In this document: positions 53,222 to 63,400 of the stretch, in pieces | Numbering within the stretch: the stretch's first letter is position 1 | Layout of the letters: each line of letters begins with the position of its first letter | Assembly: GCF_003967535.1 (NCBI RefSeq) | Contig: NZ_BIFR01000002.1 | Coordinates: forward strand, 2,046,001 to 2,110,000 | Length of the DNA stretch: 64,000 bases | Direction: 5' to 3' | DNA from: Tengunoibacter tsumagoiensis | GTDB lineage: Bacteria; Chloroflexota; Ktedonobacteria; Ktedonobacterales; Ktedonobacteraceae | Notes under the pieces: generated by a model | What the model saw: only the letters and a program-made list of their open reading frames with translations | Databases searched by the model: none | Told to the model about the DNA's origin: nothing | Program-made: the position numbers and the translations under genes

Positions 53222-54172
53222 ATGCCCCTCGACCCATTAGTTGCGCGCTATCTGGAAAAACTTAACGCGCTTCACAACGATGAGCCTGCTCAAGATCTCT
53301 CTCTGGCAGAAAAGCGTCTGCGCTCCGAACAAAACGCTATTGCTCAAGCTGGCGAACGAGTGAGCATCGGCTCTATTATGAATCTCACCATTCCTGGTCC
53401 AGCAAGCGATCTTCCTTTGCGCGTCTACATTCCTGAGGAAGAAGGGCCCTTCCCAATCTTTGTCCATTTTCATTCGGGTGGCTGGGTCTTTGGAAGTATC
53501 GAGGCGAGCGATGCAGTCTGCCGCTTACTTGCGAAACAGGCTCATTGCATTGTCATCTCTGTGGGGTATCGTCTGGCTCCAGAACATAGATTTCCTGCGG
53601 CACCCGAGGATTGTTATAGCGCCACCGTATGGGCACACGCGCATGCACACGAGATCAATGGGGACCCTGACCGAATTGCAATTGGTGGAGATAGTGCTGG
53701 TGGCAATCTTACTGCAGCAGTAACCTTAATGGCTCGCGATCGTGAGGGGCCGAAGCTTTGCTGTCAGGTCATAATTTATGGCGAAACAAACTATCCTGAG
53801 CCTGAGACTGCCTCTTACACCTTCTATGCTCATGGCTATGATCTTACACGTGAAGACATGATCTGGTATTGGGATCAGTATCTCGCCTGCAAAGAAGATG
53901 CCAATCATCCTTATGCATCTCCGTTACGGGCGGAAGATCTCAGTCATCTTCCGCCTGCATTGATTATTACCGCTGAATACGATCCCGTTCGCGACGAAGC
54001 CGAACTCTACGCCCAACGCCTGCAGCAGGCTGGTATACCAGTCCAACTCACACGCTATAACGGCATGCTCCATAGCTTCTTTCGCATGTTTACCATTTTC
54101 CCTCAAAGTAACGTTGCCCTTCAAGAAGTGGCAAACTACCTGGCAGGTGCCTTTCAGAAGGGTTTTGTCTAA
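53222..54172 (+). CDS. alpha/beta hydrolase (HSL-family carboxylesterase)
   Basis: A 316-residue esterase. The hormone-sensitive-lipase oxyanion motif is HFHSGGWVFG (about 80, HGG with one Ser substitution). The nucleophile is S in IAIGGDSAGGNLTAAV (about 158). The acid is D in ITAEYDPVRDEAE (about 255) and the His is in MLHSFFRM (about 286). The order Ser-Asp-His is complete. The substrate is a short-chain ester, unspecified. The ATG has AGGAGG eight bases upstream, an excellent site. It is a single gene, divergent from asnB. Confidence 0.9.
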   Translation: MPLDPLVARYLEKLNALHNDEPAQDLSLAEKRLRSEQNAIAQAGERVSIGSIMNLTIPGPASDLPLRVYIPEEEGPFPIFVHFHSGGWVFGSIEASDAVCRLLAKQAHCIVISVGYRLAPEHRFPAAPEDCYSATVWAHAHAHEINGDPDRIAIGGDSAGGNLTAAVTLMARDREGPKLCCQVIIYGETNYPEPETASYTFYAHGYDLTREDMIWYWDQYLACKEDANHPYASPLRAEDLSHLPPALIITAEYDPVRDEAELYAQRLQQAGIPVQLTRYNGMLHSFFRMFTIFPQSNVALQEVANYLAGAFQKGFV

Positions 54173-54198
54173 GAGAATGTCAGTACAGGTGACGAAGG

Positions 54199-56391
54199 TC
54201 AGGAGATATGCCAGAGCTTCGTTACTTTATCATAACAACCTGTTGCCAGATGCATGCTATCAGGCGACCAGGAGAGTCCGTAGACGACTCCTGTACTGAT
54301 GGTCTGCTTAACGTTCAAGGTGGTTGCATCGAGAATATCAACGGAGGCATTGCCAGGATAGGCGGCAACCCATTTTCCATCTGGCGACCAGGCAACATTC
54401 CCCATGGGAGCGCCACCAGTATATTCGTGTGTGACAAGTGTACGTACCGTCTGAATATCCCAGATGCGGACAATATAGTCCTGGGCTGACGAGACAAGAC
54501 GTTGACTATCATTCCGCCAGGAGAGCGCTGTAACCTCCTGGCTCTGGCCGCTCAGCACCATTTTTGTCTCTGCTGTCTGTGGGTCCCAGACACGAATCTT
54601 GGTATCATCACCACCTGAAGCAATATAACGGCCATCCGGTGACCAGCTAATAGCCTTTATAAAATCTGTATGCTCTCGAAAGGTTACACGCGGATTCCAA
54701 TTGGGCAGATCATAGATCACAATGGTGTTATCTGTTGAGCTTACGGCCATCTGTTTGCCATCGGGTGACCACGACATCAAAGGCACCGGTGTGACATCTT
54801 TATCTCTTGAGAGAAGACGCTGTCCATTGGTAACATCGAGAATCTGGATCGATCCATCAGCAAAACCAATAGCGACCTGTTTAGGATCATGTTTTGACCA
54901 CACAATCGACCAGGGATAAGCATCAGATTGATGGGGCTCGAGATTGCTCACAACGGAGAGGACACGTTTGCCATCCGCAGCCTGCCAGATATGACAGGTT
55001 CCATCATGCGAGCCAGAAGCCACATATTTCCCATCTGGCGACCAGGCCACGAGCCAGATCCAATCGGTCTGCCCTGTATACGTCTGCTCGGCCTGTTCCC
55101 CCCCTTGCCCCACCGTTTGCCCCACTGCACTACTGCTTCCCGTAAGATTTTTTAAGGTCGTAGTGGAATGTGTATTCGTATTGTCCCCAGGCAAAATTTG
55201 GGCATTGGACAATACTGAAAAGGCCGTCAGGCCAACCCCAACGACTGCGATTGACGAGATACCCACGATCAGCTTCCGACGCGATACCTTTGGTGCGGTC
55301 ACTGGCACGCTATTATGAGGATACCCCTCGGGAACTGAAGCTTGCAGATATGTCGATTGAGTCACCTGCTTGACTGGTGATGGGTTATAGAATTGAGTCG
55401 CCTGATTGACTGGTGGCTGGCCGTAAAACTGAGTCGCCTGCTTCATTGGTGGCTGGCCGTAAAACTGAGCCGCCTGCTTCATTGGTGGCTGACTGTAAAA
55501 AGGCTGCTGTGCAACTGGAGGTGACAGATATCCATAGCCGGGTTTCACCATCGTTGGCTGTTGCTGAGGATGTGTAAAGACTGCCTGCGCAAAGGCCTGT
55601 GCAAAATCGAGAACCGTAGGAAAGCGCTGCTGTGGATCTTTATGAAGCGCAGTCATAACAACTTGCTCGACAGCATCTGGTATGGATGGCATGAGATTGC
55701 GCAATGGGGGTGGAGGAGACACGGAATGCTTGATTGCAATCTCGGTATACGAGCCCTCAAAAGGGCGCTGTCCACAGAGCCATTCATAGACGACTACCCC
55801 AAGCGAATATTGATCACTGGCCGGAACAGGATGCGCCTGAATCTGCTCAGGTGCCATATAGGCAACGGTACCAGCGATATTCTGTGTACTGGCTTTTGAA
55901 GAGGTTTGTGTTACAATCGCGATCCCAAAATCTCCCAGAATCACTTCATTTTTGGCATTCAGCATCATATTCTCAGGCTTAATATCGCGATGAATCACCC
56001 GCTGACCATGCGCATAGTGTAAGGCTGAGGCAACTTGCAATAAGACAGGCACAATCTCTCCAATAGGTACGGCCTGACCTTTAGGGAAACGCTGGCGCAA
56101 CGAGCCATTATAGGCATAGTCCATCACCAGATAGGGAGTACCAGCCTCAACACCAAAATCGAAGATGCGCACGATGTGCGGATGACTGAGCGCTGCAACA
56201 GTCTGTGCCTCTCGACGAAAAGCCTCGATATCTTCATTGGCAAGATGAGTATGAAGAACTTTTATAGCGACCAGGGTATGCAAATGAATATGTTCAGCCA
56301 GATACACATCGGCAAAACCGCCCGAACCAAGCAGGTTCTTTAAAATATAGTGACCAAGCTGCTGCCGAAAACCTTTTTGCTGTTCTGCCAT
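54199..56391 (-). CDS. Ser/Thr protein kinase with WD40 C-terminus
   Basis: A 730-residue transmembrane kinase. Residues about 10-270 are an active eukaryotic-like kinase: glycine loop LLGSGGFADVYLAE, catalytic K in VAIKVLHTH, HRDIKPENMML and DFGIAIV, all intact. Residues about 290-365 are a Pro/Gln-rich linker with four near-copies of a 14-residue unit (QPPMKQATQFYGQ). A membrane helix lies at about 375-398 (LIVGISSIAVVGVGLTAFSVL). The outer part (about 435-730) is a WD40 propeller with seven blades (VAWSPDGKYVASGS, AISWSPDGRYIASGGDD, and so on), probably the sensor. ATG has AAGGAAG upstream. It is convergent with the hydrolase gene. Confidence 0.9.
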   Translation of the reverse strand: MAEQQKGFRQQLGHYILKNLLGSGGFADVYLAEHIHLHTLVAIKVLHTHLANEDIEAFRREAQTVAALSHPHIVRIFDFGVEAGTPYLVMDYAYNGSLRQRFPKGQAVPIGEIVPVLLQVASALHYAHGQRVIHRDIKPENMMLNAKNEVILGDFGIAIVTQTSSKASTQNIAGTVAYMAPEQIQAHPVPASDQYSLGVVVYEWLCGQRPFEGSYTEIAIKHSVSPPPPLRNLMPSIPDAVEQVVMTALHKDPQQRFPTVLDFAQAFAQAVFTHPQQQPTMVKPGYGYLSPPVAQQPFYSQPPMKQAAQFYGQPPMKQATQFYGQPPVNQATQFYNPSPVKQVTQSTYLQASVPEGYPHNSVPVTAPKVSRRKLIVGISSIAVVGVGLTAFSVLSNAQILPGDNTNTHSTTTLKNLTGSSSAVGQTVGQGGEQAEQTYTGQTDWIWLVAWSPDGKYVASGSHDGTCHIWQAADGKRVLSVVSNLEPHQSDAYPWSIVWSKHDPKQVAIGFADGSIQILDVTNGQRLLSRDKDVTPVPLMSWSPDGKQMAVSSTDNTIVIYDLPNWNPRVTFREHTDFIKAISWSPDGRYIASGGDDTKIRVWDPQTAETKMVLSGQSQEVTALSWRNDSQRLVSSAQDYIVRIWDIQTVRTLVTHEYTGGAPMGNVAWSPDGKWVAAYPGNASVDILDATTLNVKQTISTGVVYGLSWSPDSMHLATGCYDKVTKLWHIS
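55365..55500 (-). repeat. tandem 42-bp coding repeats in the kinase linker
   Basis: Three to four near-identical copies of a 42-bp unit encode QPPMKQATQFYGQ-like blocks between the kinase domain and the membrane helix. The copies differ by only a few bases, so the number may vary between strains. Confidence 0.65.
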
Positions 56392-56850
56392 GTTGCTTCC
56401 TTACGGTAATTTTTAAGTGAAAAGAGAACGAGCATCCTTCTATGATCTGCCATGGCTTGAGGATGTATTTCTTCCTTGATATGCCTGATCTCTTATTCTC
56501 CAAGCATAAAATAAATGCCGCATAAAAAGCATTACTATAGGACCTTTAGCTGGAATGTCTTTCTTTACAAGAACGGGTAAATTGCGTATACTTACTTTGC
56601 AAAACTACATTTATCTTCACTCAAATCTTGTCAGCCTCGAATATCTGGCAAATATTGCTGGCTGCATGCATAGAAGCCGTCTTGTTTTATTCATTGCTGT
56701 CCTCATGCAATGAACTATCCCCCACTTACTTTTTAGAGCTTCCTGTTCCATCAATTGAATCGATAGCTCGCTGTCAGCAATTTTTAACCATACTCTTTAC
56801 GGCTGTGCCATCAGCATAGTTTGCACATACAACAAGCGAAAGGGTCTTGA
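56392..56850. other. intergenic region, no supported gene
   Basis: About 460 bases between two divergent genes. It should contain both promoters. A plus-strand ORF of 63 codons (from a TTG at 56628) is seen, but it has no ribosome site and no recognisable product. Confidence 0.4.
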
Positions 56851-57804
56851 ATGATGACGACACAACCTGCACGAACACTCGCAGCAAAACTTACAGCCAT
56901 TGCCAATTTCTTCGCGCTTGGTGAGGTTCTTGATCACCAGCGGATTCACCATTCCACGAATGAGAACTATCTGGTAACGACGTCCCAGGGAGAGTATCTC
57001 TTCAAAATTATCGTTAATACTACAATCGAGGATATCTGCAATGGTCTCCCTTTTCTACAACGTCTGGAACAGCAGCAGTTTGCAAGTACTGCCTATTATC
57101 TCCCTTCACCGCTGGGAGAGGTTGCCTATTGTAGCCACGACTGCAATGCTGTTGTCCTCCGTAAACTGCCAGGGAACATTCCTGATCCATCTGAGCAGGT
57201 CTGCGCTGCTATCGGTCAGCCTCTGGCTAAACTACATCTCATTCCCCATGATCAGCTACCCGAGAAACGTCACTGGCTAGATGCTCGTTATCTGCCAGAG
57301 GCCATACAGGCGGTGGTGGCACGCTATGGCACAGATCGATTACACGAGACCCTCAAGGTCTTCTCTTCTTTGCAGGATTTTAAACCTGCAACATTTCCAC
57401 AGGCGATCATCCATGGCGATCTCTGTACGGTGAATTGTTTGTTTGAGGGCGATCAATTGACAGCATTTGTAGATTGGCAGGAGATCGGAATTGGGGCAGC
57501 GCTGATTGATTTTGTCTCCACGGTCCTTGGTTTCTGCTTTATCGATGAACCTGAGGGAGCAGATTATTGGGCGATCTTTGATCCCAATCTCTATTGTGCC
57601 CTCTATCAAAGCTATACGAGCATTCGACCATTTTCAGACTATGAGAAGGCTCACCTCGATTATGCGTTCAAGTATGTTGGACTTACTCAGCCCGTCTGGT
57701 CGATGTTGATGTGGGATCAGTATCATCAGGGGCAAGAGATGATTGAAACTAATACGATGTACTGGAAATTTGGGCTGGATAAGATCACGTTGCCCAAACT
57801 CTAA
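56851..57804 (+). CDS. APH/homoserine-kinase-like phosphotransferase
   Basis: A 317-residue protein-kinase-like-fold phosphotransferase. The catalytic segment is AIIHGDLCTVNCLF (about 185-198; the Asp and Asn are the usual catalytic and metal ligands), followed by FVDWQEIGIGAALIDF (the DFG-like metal Asp about 210). The N-terminal ATP part has NENYLVTTSQGEYLFKII with the conserved Lys. The pattern resembles type II homoserine kinase and choline/aminoglycoside kinases; the acceptor is not clear. Start ATG has AAAGGG six bases upstream; a second Met follows immediately. It is a single gene. Confidence 0.8.
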   Translation: MMTTQPARTLAAKLTAIANFFALGEVLDHQRIHHSTNENYLVTTSQGEYLFKIIVNTTIEDICNGLPFLQRLEQQQFASTAYYLPSPLGEVAYCSHDCNAVVLRKLPGNIPDPSEQVCAAIGQPLAKLHLIPHDQLPEKRHWLDARYLPEAIQAVVARYGTDRLHETLKVFSSLQDFKPATFPQAIIHGDLCTVNCLFEGDQLTAFVDWQEIGIGAALIDFVSTVLGFCFIDEPEGADYWAIFDPNLYCALYQSYTSIRPFSDYEKAHLDYAFKYVGLTQPVWSMLMWDQYHQGQEMIETNTMYWKFGLDKITLPKL

Positions 57805-57966
57805 GCAAACTATATGCTCAATGATCAGATGTGCGGGATTGTATCATGAAAGATGGAATCTTGCATCTCTGATCACCCTCATGATGATACTGAGCATACA
57901 TCTTTCTATTATAATAGAAGTAATGCATAAGTCTGGGTACAGATCCCGTTTTGTCAGGAGTGCACT

Positions 57967-58548
57967 ATGTATTACTTTTTTGTCCTGCTGGGCTATCTCA
58001 TTATTCCGCTCTTCTGCCGTTTACACATTGTTGGACATGAACATATTCCACGCCGAGGGGCAGTGGTCTTAACATGTAATCACCAATCCTGGATCGATGT
58101 GATTATACTGGCCTTTGCTATCCGGCCTCGAGTTGTCCATTATATGGCTAAACAGGAGCTTCTGGCTTATCCAATCTTAGGACCTCTATTGGCTGCGGTC
58201 CATGTCTTTCCGGTTAATCGAGAACATCCTGGTCCGAGCGCGATTAAGGTTCCACTTGCTCTTTTAAAGCAGGGGGCAATGGTTGGGATCTTCCCAACTG
58301 GTACCCGAACAAGTGAAGATGTCGCGCTAAAGCAAGGAGCCATTACAATTGCGTTCCGGGCCCAGGCTCCCCTGATTACGGCCAATTATACAGGACCCAC
58401 AAGCATGCATTGGAGCTTCCTCTTTAAACGTCCCGAGGTCACGGTGCGTTTCTGGCCTGCAATCTCCATTCCTGAAGGCAATGATAAAAAGCAGGCCATG
58501 CAGATGATGATGGAAAAGATGACCAGCCAGCTAAAAGCCAATGGATAA
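57967..58548 (+). CDS. 1-acyl-glycerol-3-phosphate acyltransferase-like protein
   Basis: A 193-residue membrane-associated acyltransferase of the PlsC/LPLAT family. The catalytic NHQSWIDV (NHx4D, about 37-44) is intact. Block II is about 65-90 (FPVNRE). Block III reads IFPTGTRTS (about 113-121) where the family has FPEGTRS: the Glu is replaced by Thr, which usually binds the glycerol phosphate, so the acceptor may differ. An N-terminal hydrophobic helix (YYFFVLLGYLIIPLF) anchors it. It would make phosphatidic acid or a related lipid. ATG has CAGGAG upstream. It follows the phosphotransferase gene after 162 bases. Confidence 0.82.
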   Translation: MYYFFVLLGYLIIPLFCRLHIVGHEHIPRRGAVVLTCNHQSWIDVIILAFAIRPRVVHYMAKQELLAYPILGPLLAAVHVFPVNREHPGPSAIKVPLALLKQGAMVGIFPTGTRTSEDVALKQGAITIAFRAQAPLITANYTGPTSMHWSFLFKRPEVTVRFWPAISIPEGNDKKQAMQMMMEKMTSQLKANG

Positions 58549-58579
58549 TGATGATGAAATTTCATCAATCTATTATCCA
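58542..58579 (+). terminator. terminator hairpin at the 3' end of the acyltransferase gene
   Basis: An inverted repeat of TGGATAAT and its complement around an inner 16-bp palindrome (TGATGAAATTTCATCA). It starts within the last codons of the acyltransferase gene. Confidence 0.5.
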
Positions 58580-58629
58580 CCTTCTTACACAAAGCAATGA
58601 TAGTGCTTAAAAATGCACGCCCTTTCCTA

Positions 58630-58666
58630 TAAAAAAAGAGCAAGACCATTTACGTGTGTAAATGGT
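58630..58666 (-). terminator. terminator of the 5'-3' exonuclease gene
   Basis: A perfect 9-bp hairpin (ACCATTTAC 58645-58653, complement 58658-58666), followed on the minus strand by a seven-T run seven bases further. Confidence 0.6.
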
Positions 58667-58674
58667 GCCAACCT

Positions 58675-59652
58675 TTATTTACCTTCTTCCACAGGATCTT
58701 TAACAACCATTTTCTGAGCAACTATTTTCTCTTGAAAGACTCCTAGCTGAATAAAAACCTGTCTTACCGAGAGGTGTAATATTTTTTGTGAATCAAGCTC
58801 TGTCAACAAGAGCTGATCCACTGGATACTGATCCTGAATGGCGACAATCCGACGATTAATTTGAAGCCTCTGTTCGTATTCCTGAAGAGTGGCAGCCATT
58901 TTTGGCTTGAGCTCGGCCAGACGGAGATACACCTGCTCAAGTGAGCCATACTGTTGCAACAACTGGGCCGCCGTCTTGGGTCCAATCCCTGGAACACCTT
59001 TAATATTATCCGAGCTGTCACCGATCAATGCTTTATAATCCACAAATTGATCTGGTTCAACTCCAAACTGCTCTTTCACGAGCTCCGGTGTAAAGAGCGT
59101 TTCATTCTTTCCGCGTTGAACGCATAAACTGATTCGTTCATTCACAAGCTGCAAATAATCACGGTCAGCCGATAAAATAATCACCTCATAGTCGCGTTCT
59201 AACAATCGTGCATAGCTGCCAATGAGATCATCTGCCTCCACTCCTTCGATGGAGAGATAGGATAAGGAGAGATATCGAAGCGAATCATAGACAATATCAA
59301 TCTGCTCAAATGGATTCTCTCCCTCCGCAAAAAATTGTGGCCGATTTGCTTTATAGGTCGACAATAGCTCCACACGCTCTGATGGGACCGCGGTATCAAA
59401 ACAGACCACAACTCTCTCTGGCTGGAAACGCTGAATAGTTTTGAGCAGGGCACCAATCATTCCATAAGCTCCATGCACAGCACGTCCATCGACCGATGTA
59501 AAAACCCGTGGCATCCCTAAAAAATACTTAAATAGTATATTATGCCCATCAATTAAAAGTGCTTTCTTCACTGTAAAACCTATCTTTTCTTGTGTGTAAC
59601 GCTCACGCAATAAAAAAACCAGCTCATCTGTCATACCCAGACAGCAGAGCAT
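58675..59652 (-). CDS. 5'-3' exonuclease / flap nuclease (PolI N-terminal domain type)
   Basis: About 325 residues, a stand-alone version of the 5'-nuclease domain of DNA polymerase I. The metal-binding carboxylates are in ALLIDGHNILFKYF, VVVCFDTAVPSERV, EGVEADDLIGSYARL and ILSADRDYLQLVN; the DNA-binding helix-hairpin-helix is IKGVPGIGPKTAAQLLQQYGSLEQV. It removes RNA primers or flaps during replication or repair. The start is uncertain: ATG 59652 has GAAGGTG seven bases upstream and is chosen; GTG 59571 lies right at the domain start, and ATG 59697 adds more. It is a single gene with its own terminator. Confidence 0.85.
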   Translation of the reverse strand: MLCCLGMTDELVFLLRERYTQEKIGFTVKKALLIDGHNILFKYFLGMPRVFTSVDGRAVHGAYGMIGALLKTIQRFQPERVVVCFDTAVPSERVELLSTYKANRPQFFAEGENPFEQIDIVYDSLRYLSLSYLSIEGVEADDLIGSYARLLERDYEVIILSADRDYLQLVNERISLCVQRGKNETLFTPELVKEQFGVEPDQFVDYKALIGDSSDNIKGVPGIGPKTAAQLLQQYGSLEQVYLRLAELKPKMAATLQEYEQRLQINRRIVAIQDQYPVDQLLLTELDSQKILHLSVRQVFIQLGVFQEKIVAQKMVVKDPVEEGK

Positions 59653-59881
59653 TCTCTCTACACCTTCTTTTTTCAGGAGCGAAAAACGTACGCTCATCGC
59701 TCATAGTCGTTCAGTCTCTTCTATTGATGTTCCAATCATACGGTATTGATAAAGATGGTCGTCTGAGTCTCGCCAATGTATGGCTGTATACATTTCTATC
59801 TGTCCGCTAGTATAATAAAAAATAGAAAAGTAGAGAATATCAATGCTTAGATTATGCCAATGCTAAAGGAGGTATATATTT

Positions 59882-60454
59882 ATGCCATTTGCAACATGGT
59901 GGCGAGGGGATGCTATCCCGGTGCTCTCACCGTTACCCAATCTTTCCATTCGTCGCTCAACCGATGCAGAATGCATTGCTCAGCTCTCACATGTGCCGGT
60001 TGCCGATATTGCTCATCGTTTTCTGACTGGTGATATACTCTATCTCGCCTTTGTGGATGATGTCCCTGTCGCTTATGGCTGGACAACAACACATACAGGA
60101 CATATTCATGAGTTTCAACTTCATTTTGCGCTCCCACCAGAGAATTGTTATCTCTACAATTTTCAGACGCTTCCTCTCTGGAGAGGCAAGGGGATCTATC
60201 CACGATTGTTACAATTTATCATTCAGCAAGAGCCATCTCCACGTTTTTGGATTGGATATGAGCCGAATAATGAAGCGTCCGGGCGTGGTATTACCAAAGC
60301 TGGCTTCCAGAGCGTCTGTGACCTTGCCTTTCAACAGGAGCGCGTTGTGGGTCTTCTTCTCTACGAAGAGAATGAACGGGCTCACGTCAGTAGCGATGTC
60401 TTCCATCTACCAGTAGTTGCAAGCCCTTCTTTCACTGACCAGCCTGAACGCTAG
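59882..60454 (+). CDS. GNAT-family acetyltransferase
   Basis: A 190-residue acetyl-CoA-dependent transferase. The GNAT core appears as LSIRRSTDAECIAQL, VPVAYGWTTTH, then YLYNFQTLPLWRGKGIYPRLLQFI (about 89-112), where R/Q-x-x-G-x-G is WRGKGIY, and the end strand FWIGYEPNNEASGRGITKAGFQ (about 120-141). The acceptor is unknown. ATG has AAAGGAGGT upstream, an ideal site. Its 3' end overlaps the stop of the convergent cyclase gene by four bases. Confidence 0.85.
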   Translation: MPFATWWRGDAIPVLSPLPNLSIRRSTDAECIAQLSHVPVADIAHRFLTGDILYLAFVDDVPVAYGWTTTHTGHIHEFQLHFALPPENCYLYNFQTLPLWRGKGIYPRLLQFIIQQEPSPRFWIGYEPNNEASGRGITKAGFQSVCDLAFQQERVVGLLLYEENERAHVSSDVFHLPVVASPSFTDQPER

Positions 60455-63400
60455 TCTCTCTGCGCTACGCTCTTCTCTATCACCGCCTTCAGGCGGCGTA
60501 AAAATTGGCGATCACCAAGGTGCTCTAGCACAGGTCGAGCCAGTTGTAGCTGATGCATATCACCATTCTGCTCGGCCAGAACCACACGCATACGAGCCGC
60601 ATGAGGCACAAGAGAAGCCGCTTCAACTGCATCGATAGCACAAGCCAGACGAAGATTATCGTTGGCCTGAATAGCCATGGCAATCTCTTTCAGGCTGCGA
60701 TTCCCTTCATTTGAGAGATTAAACTTTGCCAGGGTCTCTGCTGGCAAAGGCTGCCTATGTTCATTAAAAAAGAGCAGGAGCGCAATACTGAATTTCTCGC
60801 CCATATAAGAAGAGGCATCAAATGAGAAGAGCTTCACATCTTCCTGAACAAGGGCTGCCAGATAATCAATCAGATGAGTTCCAAGCATCGGAGCAGATGC
60901 CTGGATCTTTGCTGTCAGAACTGGAATCTGGTCGTGGTTTTCTCGTGCTAAAGCCAGTAAGAGCAGGGCATGGTAGCCCTGAACCAGTTGAGACTGCACA
61001 CTTTGATCATAACGCATACACTCATAGATCTCGTCTAAGGTAGAAGCAAGCTGCTCCAATTCATCCCATTCGCCACAAAAGTACGCTGCTCGCGCGGCAT
61101 CGCTGGTTACGCGCCCTAAGCGGGCCAGAGGCTGATCTGGCTTGAGATTGGCGAACGTCTGCCGCGCATGTGTCAGACAGTCATGATACCTGCCCATTAC
61201 AAGAAAACAATAACTGACTGAACTGACTACATCCTCCCATTCACCAATTGGTAGATTAGGGATAGTCAGTCGACGCTGTTGAGCCTCTAAAGCTTCTGGC
61301 AAATCATCTAGCAAGGTCGATAGACATCCATACGCATCCAGAGCCTCGCTCAATGCCTCCCAGGAACTGACCCGTTCAAAATAGTCAACCGCTTGACGGG
61401 CGAGTTCTCGCTTCTCTTGAATCAAAAGAAGTTGTGAATCTGAAACAGGTTGTGTATGGCGAAAACGTGCATCAAAACAGGAGGTAAGCAGAATTCGCCA
61501 GCGCTCATCCTGATCATGTGCATCTTCAACCAGAGCTAATGCTTCACTGCGCATGCTCTCTTCCTGTTCTGACGAAAACTTTGGAAAGTGCGAATGTCGT
61601 GACCCGGCCATGAGAATTTTACGAAGCAAGCGAGCTCCAGTCAGTGGCTCTCGCTTTTCATCTGCGCGCCAGCAGTCCAGCGCTTTTTGATAGGCGTGAA
61701 ACGAAGTCTCCCCATAAGGAAGGCTTTCTGCAAGCTCTTCATATAAACGAATAGGCTCTGTACCTGATGCAAGCTCAATTGCTAACTGAAGATTCTGTCT
61801 GGCTTCCGAGTACGAGCCCGCTCGACCTGCAATCAGACCTGCACGTTCAAGTGCCAGAGCTGCGTGCTCGCTATTGAAGGGTAGTGGCTGGGGCACAACT
61901 GACTGGCGCGACAACTGAAAAGCTTCTCGATAGTGGTAAGCAATAAGCTCAATGTATTCGTCTAGATGATCAGAGGCCAGAGCCTCCAACCAGAGGGCAA
62001 TCTGACTATGCAAACGCGCTCTCTCAGTGCGTGAGAGGGTTCCATAGACAATATCACGAATAAGCGCATGGCGAAAGACATACTGAGGACTATCCTGTCC
62101 ACCCTGTAGTTGCACCAGCATCTCGCGCCTTTGCAAGCTTTCAAGGACCTGATGAAGCTCCTCATCACTCAGCCCATCTGACAGGACCTGTAGTGTCTGA
62201 TAGCTCAACGTTCGATTCACTACTGAGGCCCTTTGTAAAAGCATGCGTTCCAGAGGCAAGAGTTGATCCAGACGAGCCAGAATAGTGGCATGAATGGTAT
62301 CTGGTAACGCAAGCTCCTGACCATCGTGTTGAGATTGCTCACGCGTGACATGAAGCAGTTCAAGTGCAAAAAATGGATTTCCGCCAGAACGCTCAGCAAT
62401 CTCGTGAGAGATAGACTCTGGAAGCTCTGGATGACGTTTCAGAAGAAGACGCTGAATCTCTTGTGAAGGCAGTGGCTGCAACAATAACGTTTTCACAGTA
62501 TGCTGTCTACCCTGCCAGGCCAGATTCTTTTCGAGAAGTTCTGGTCGTCCAATCACAAGAAAGAGAATTGGGGCTTTCGTTCGACGCTGGCTCAGGTAAG
62601 CGATCAGATCGAATAAAGCGTCGCTCGCCCAATGGAGATCCTCAAAAACCAGAATATGAGGCGACTTTTGAGCCAGCAGTTCAAGGAGGATACGCCAGGC
62701 CTCAAACAGACTTTCACGGTTCGTGGCAAGAAATTGCGATGGTACGATCTCATTGAGCGTCTGATAGAGATTCTCGCTGACACTTGTGAGAATCTGTTCA
62801 AGCAAGGCAGTACCGATATCTGCACCATGCACCTTGAGACTTTCAAGAAGCTGTCTGGACTGCATACCTGGTGGAAGAGGCGGTGAGGCTGGTGAAGGCC
62901 GTGGTGGGACAGCTAAAGGGTTGATAATCTTCACGCCTCTCTTAAGATCATTGAGGCTAGTTACCTTTTTTAAATTCTCTTTATCGCTTAACCAGCTAAG
63001 GCGATTATGTAGCTCCGTTTGTTTAGGTTCAAATGGTACAGACAAGGTGTCCTGCTTAGTTGATACAGACGGATCATTCTCGTCAATACCCAGAGTCAAC
63101 AAAATAAGATCTGCCAGCCGCTCACTATCATGGTTGGAAAAACCACCCTGGCGAAAGATGGTCTGAAGCAGACCTTTCTCTGGAGCCTGCCCTAAGAGTC
63201 TGGACAGCAGCCCACGCATAGGCCAGTAGGTAAGCGTCTGCCCATATGGTAAACAGGGAGCAAATGCAACCTTAAAACCTTCAGAAGGTTGAAGATGAGC
63301 CAGAAACTCTTCAATCAGACGCGTTTTTCCTGTCCCTGCTGGAGCTATAATCTGAGCAACCTGTGGATGCTGCTCTTTCACGACCTGCAATCTTAACAAT

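Noticed and set aside
55340..55510. Regularly spaced near-identical units looked at first like a CRISPR array or direct-repeat array
   Set aside because: They are in frame, encode a Pro/Gln-rich linker in the kinase, have no variable spacers of fixed length and no cas genes are present.
56628..56819. 63-codon plus-strand ORF in the intergenic region
   Set aside because: It begins with a TTG without a ribosome site, has a non-descript composition and lies in a region that must hold two divergent promoters.
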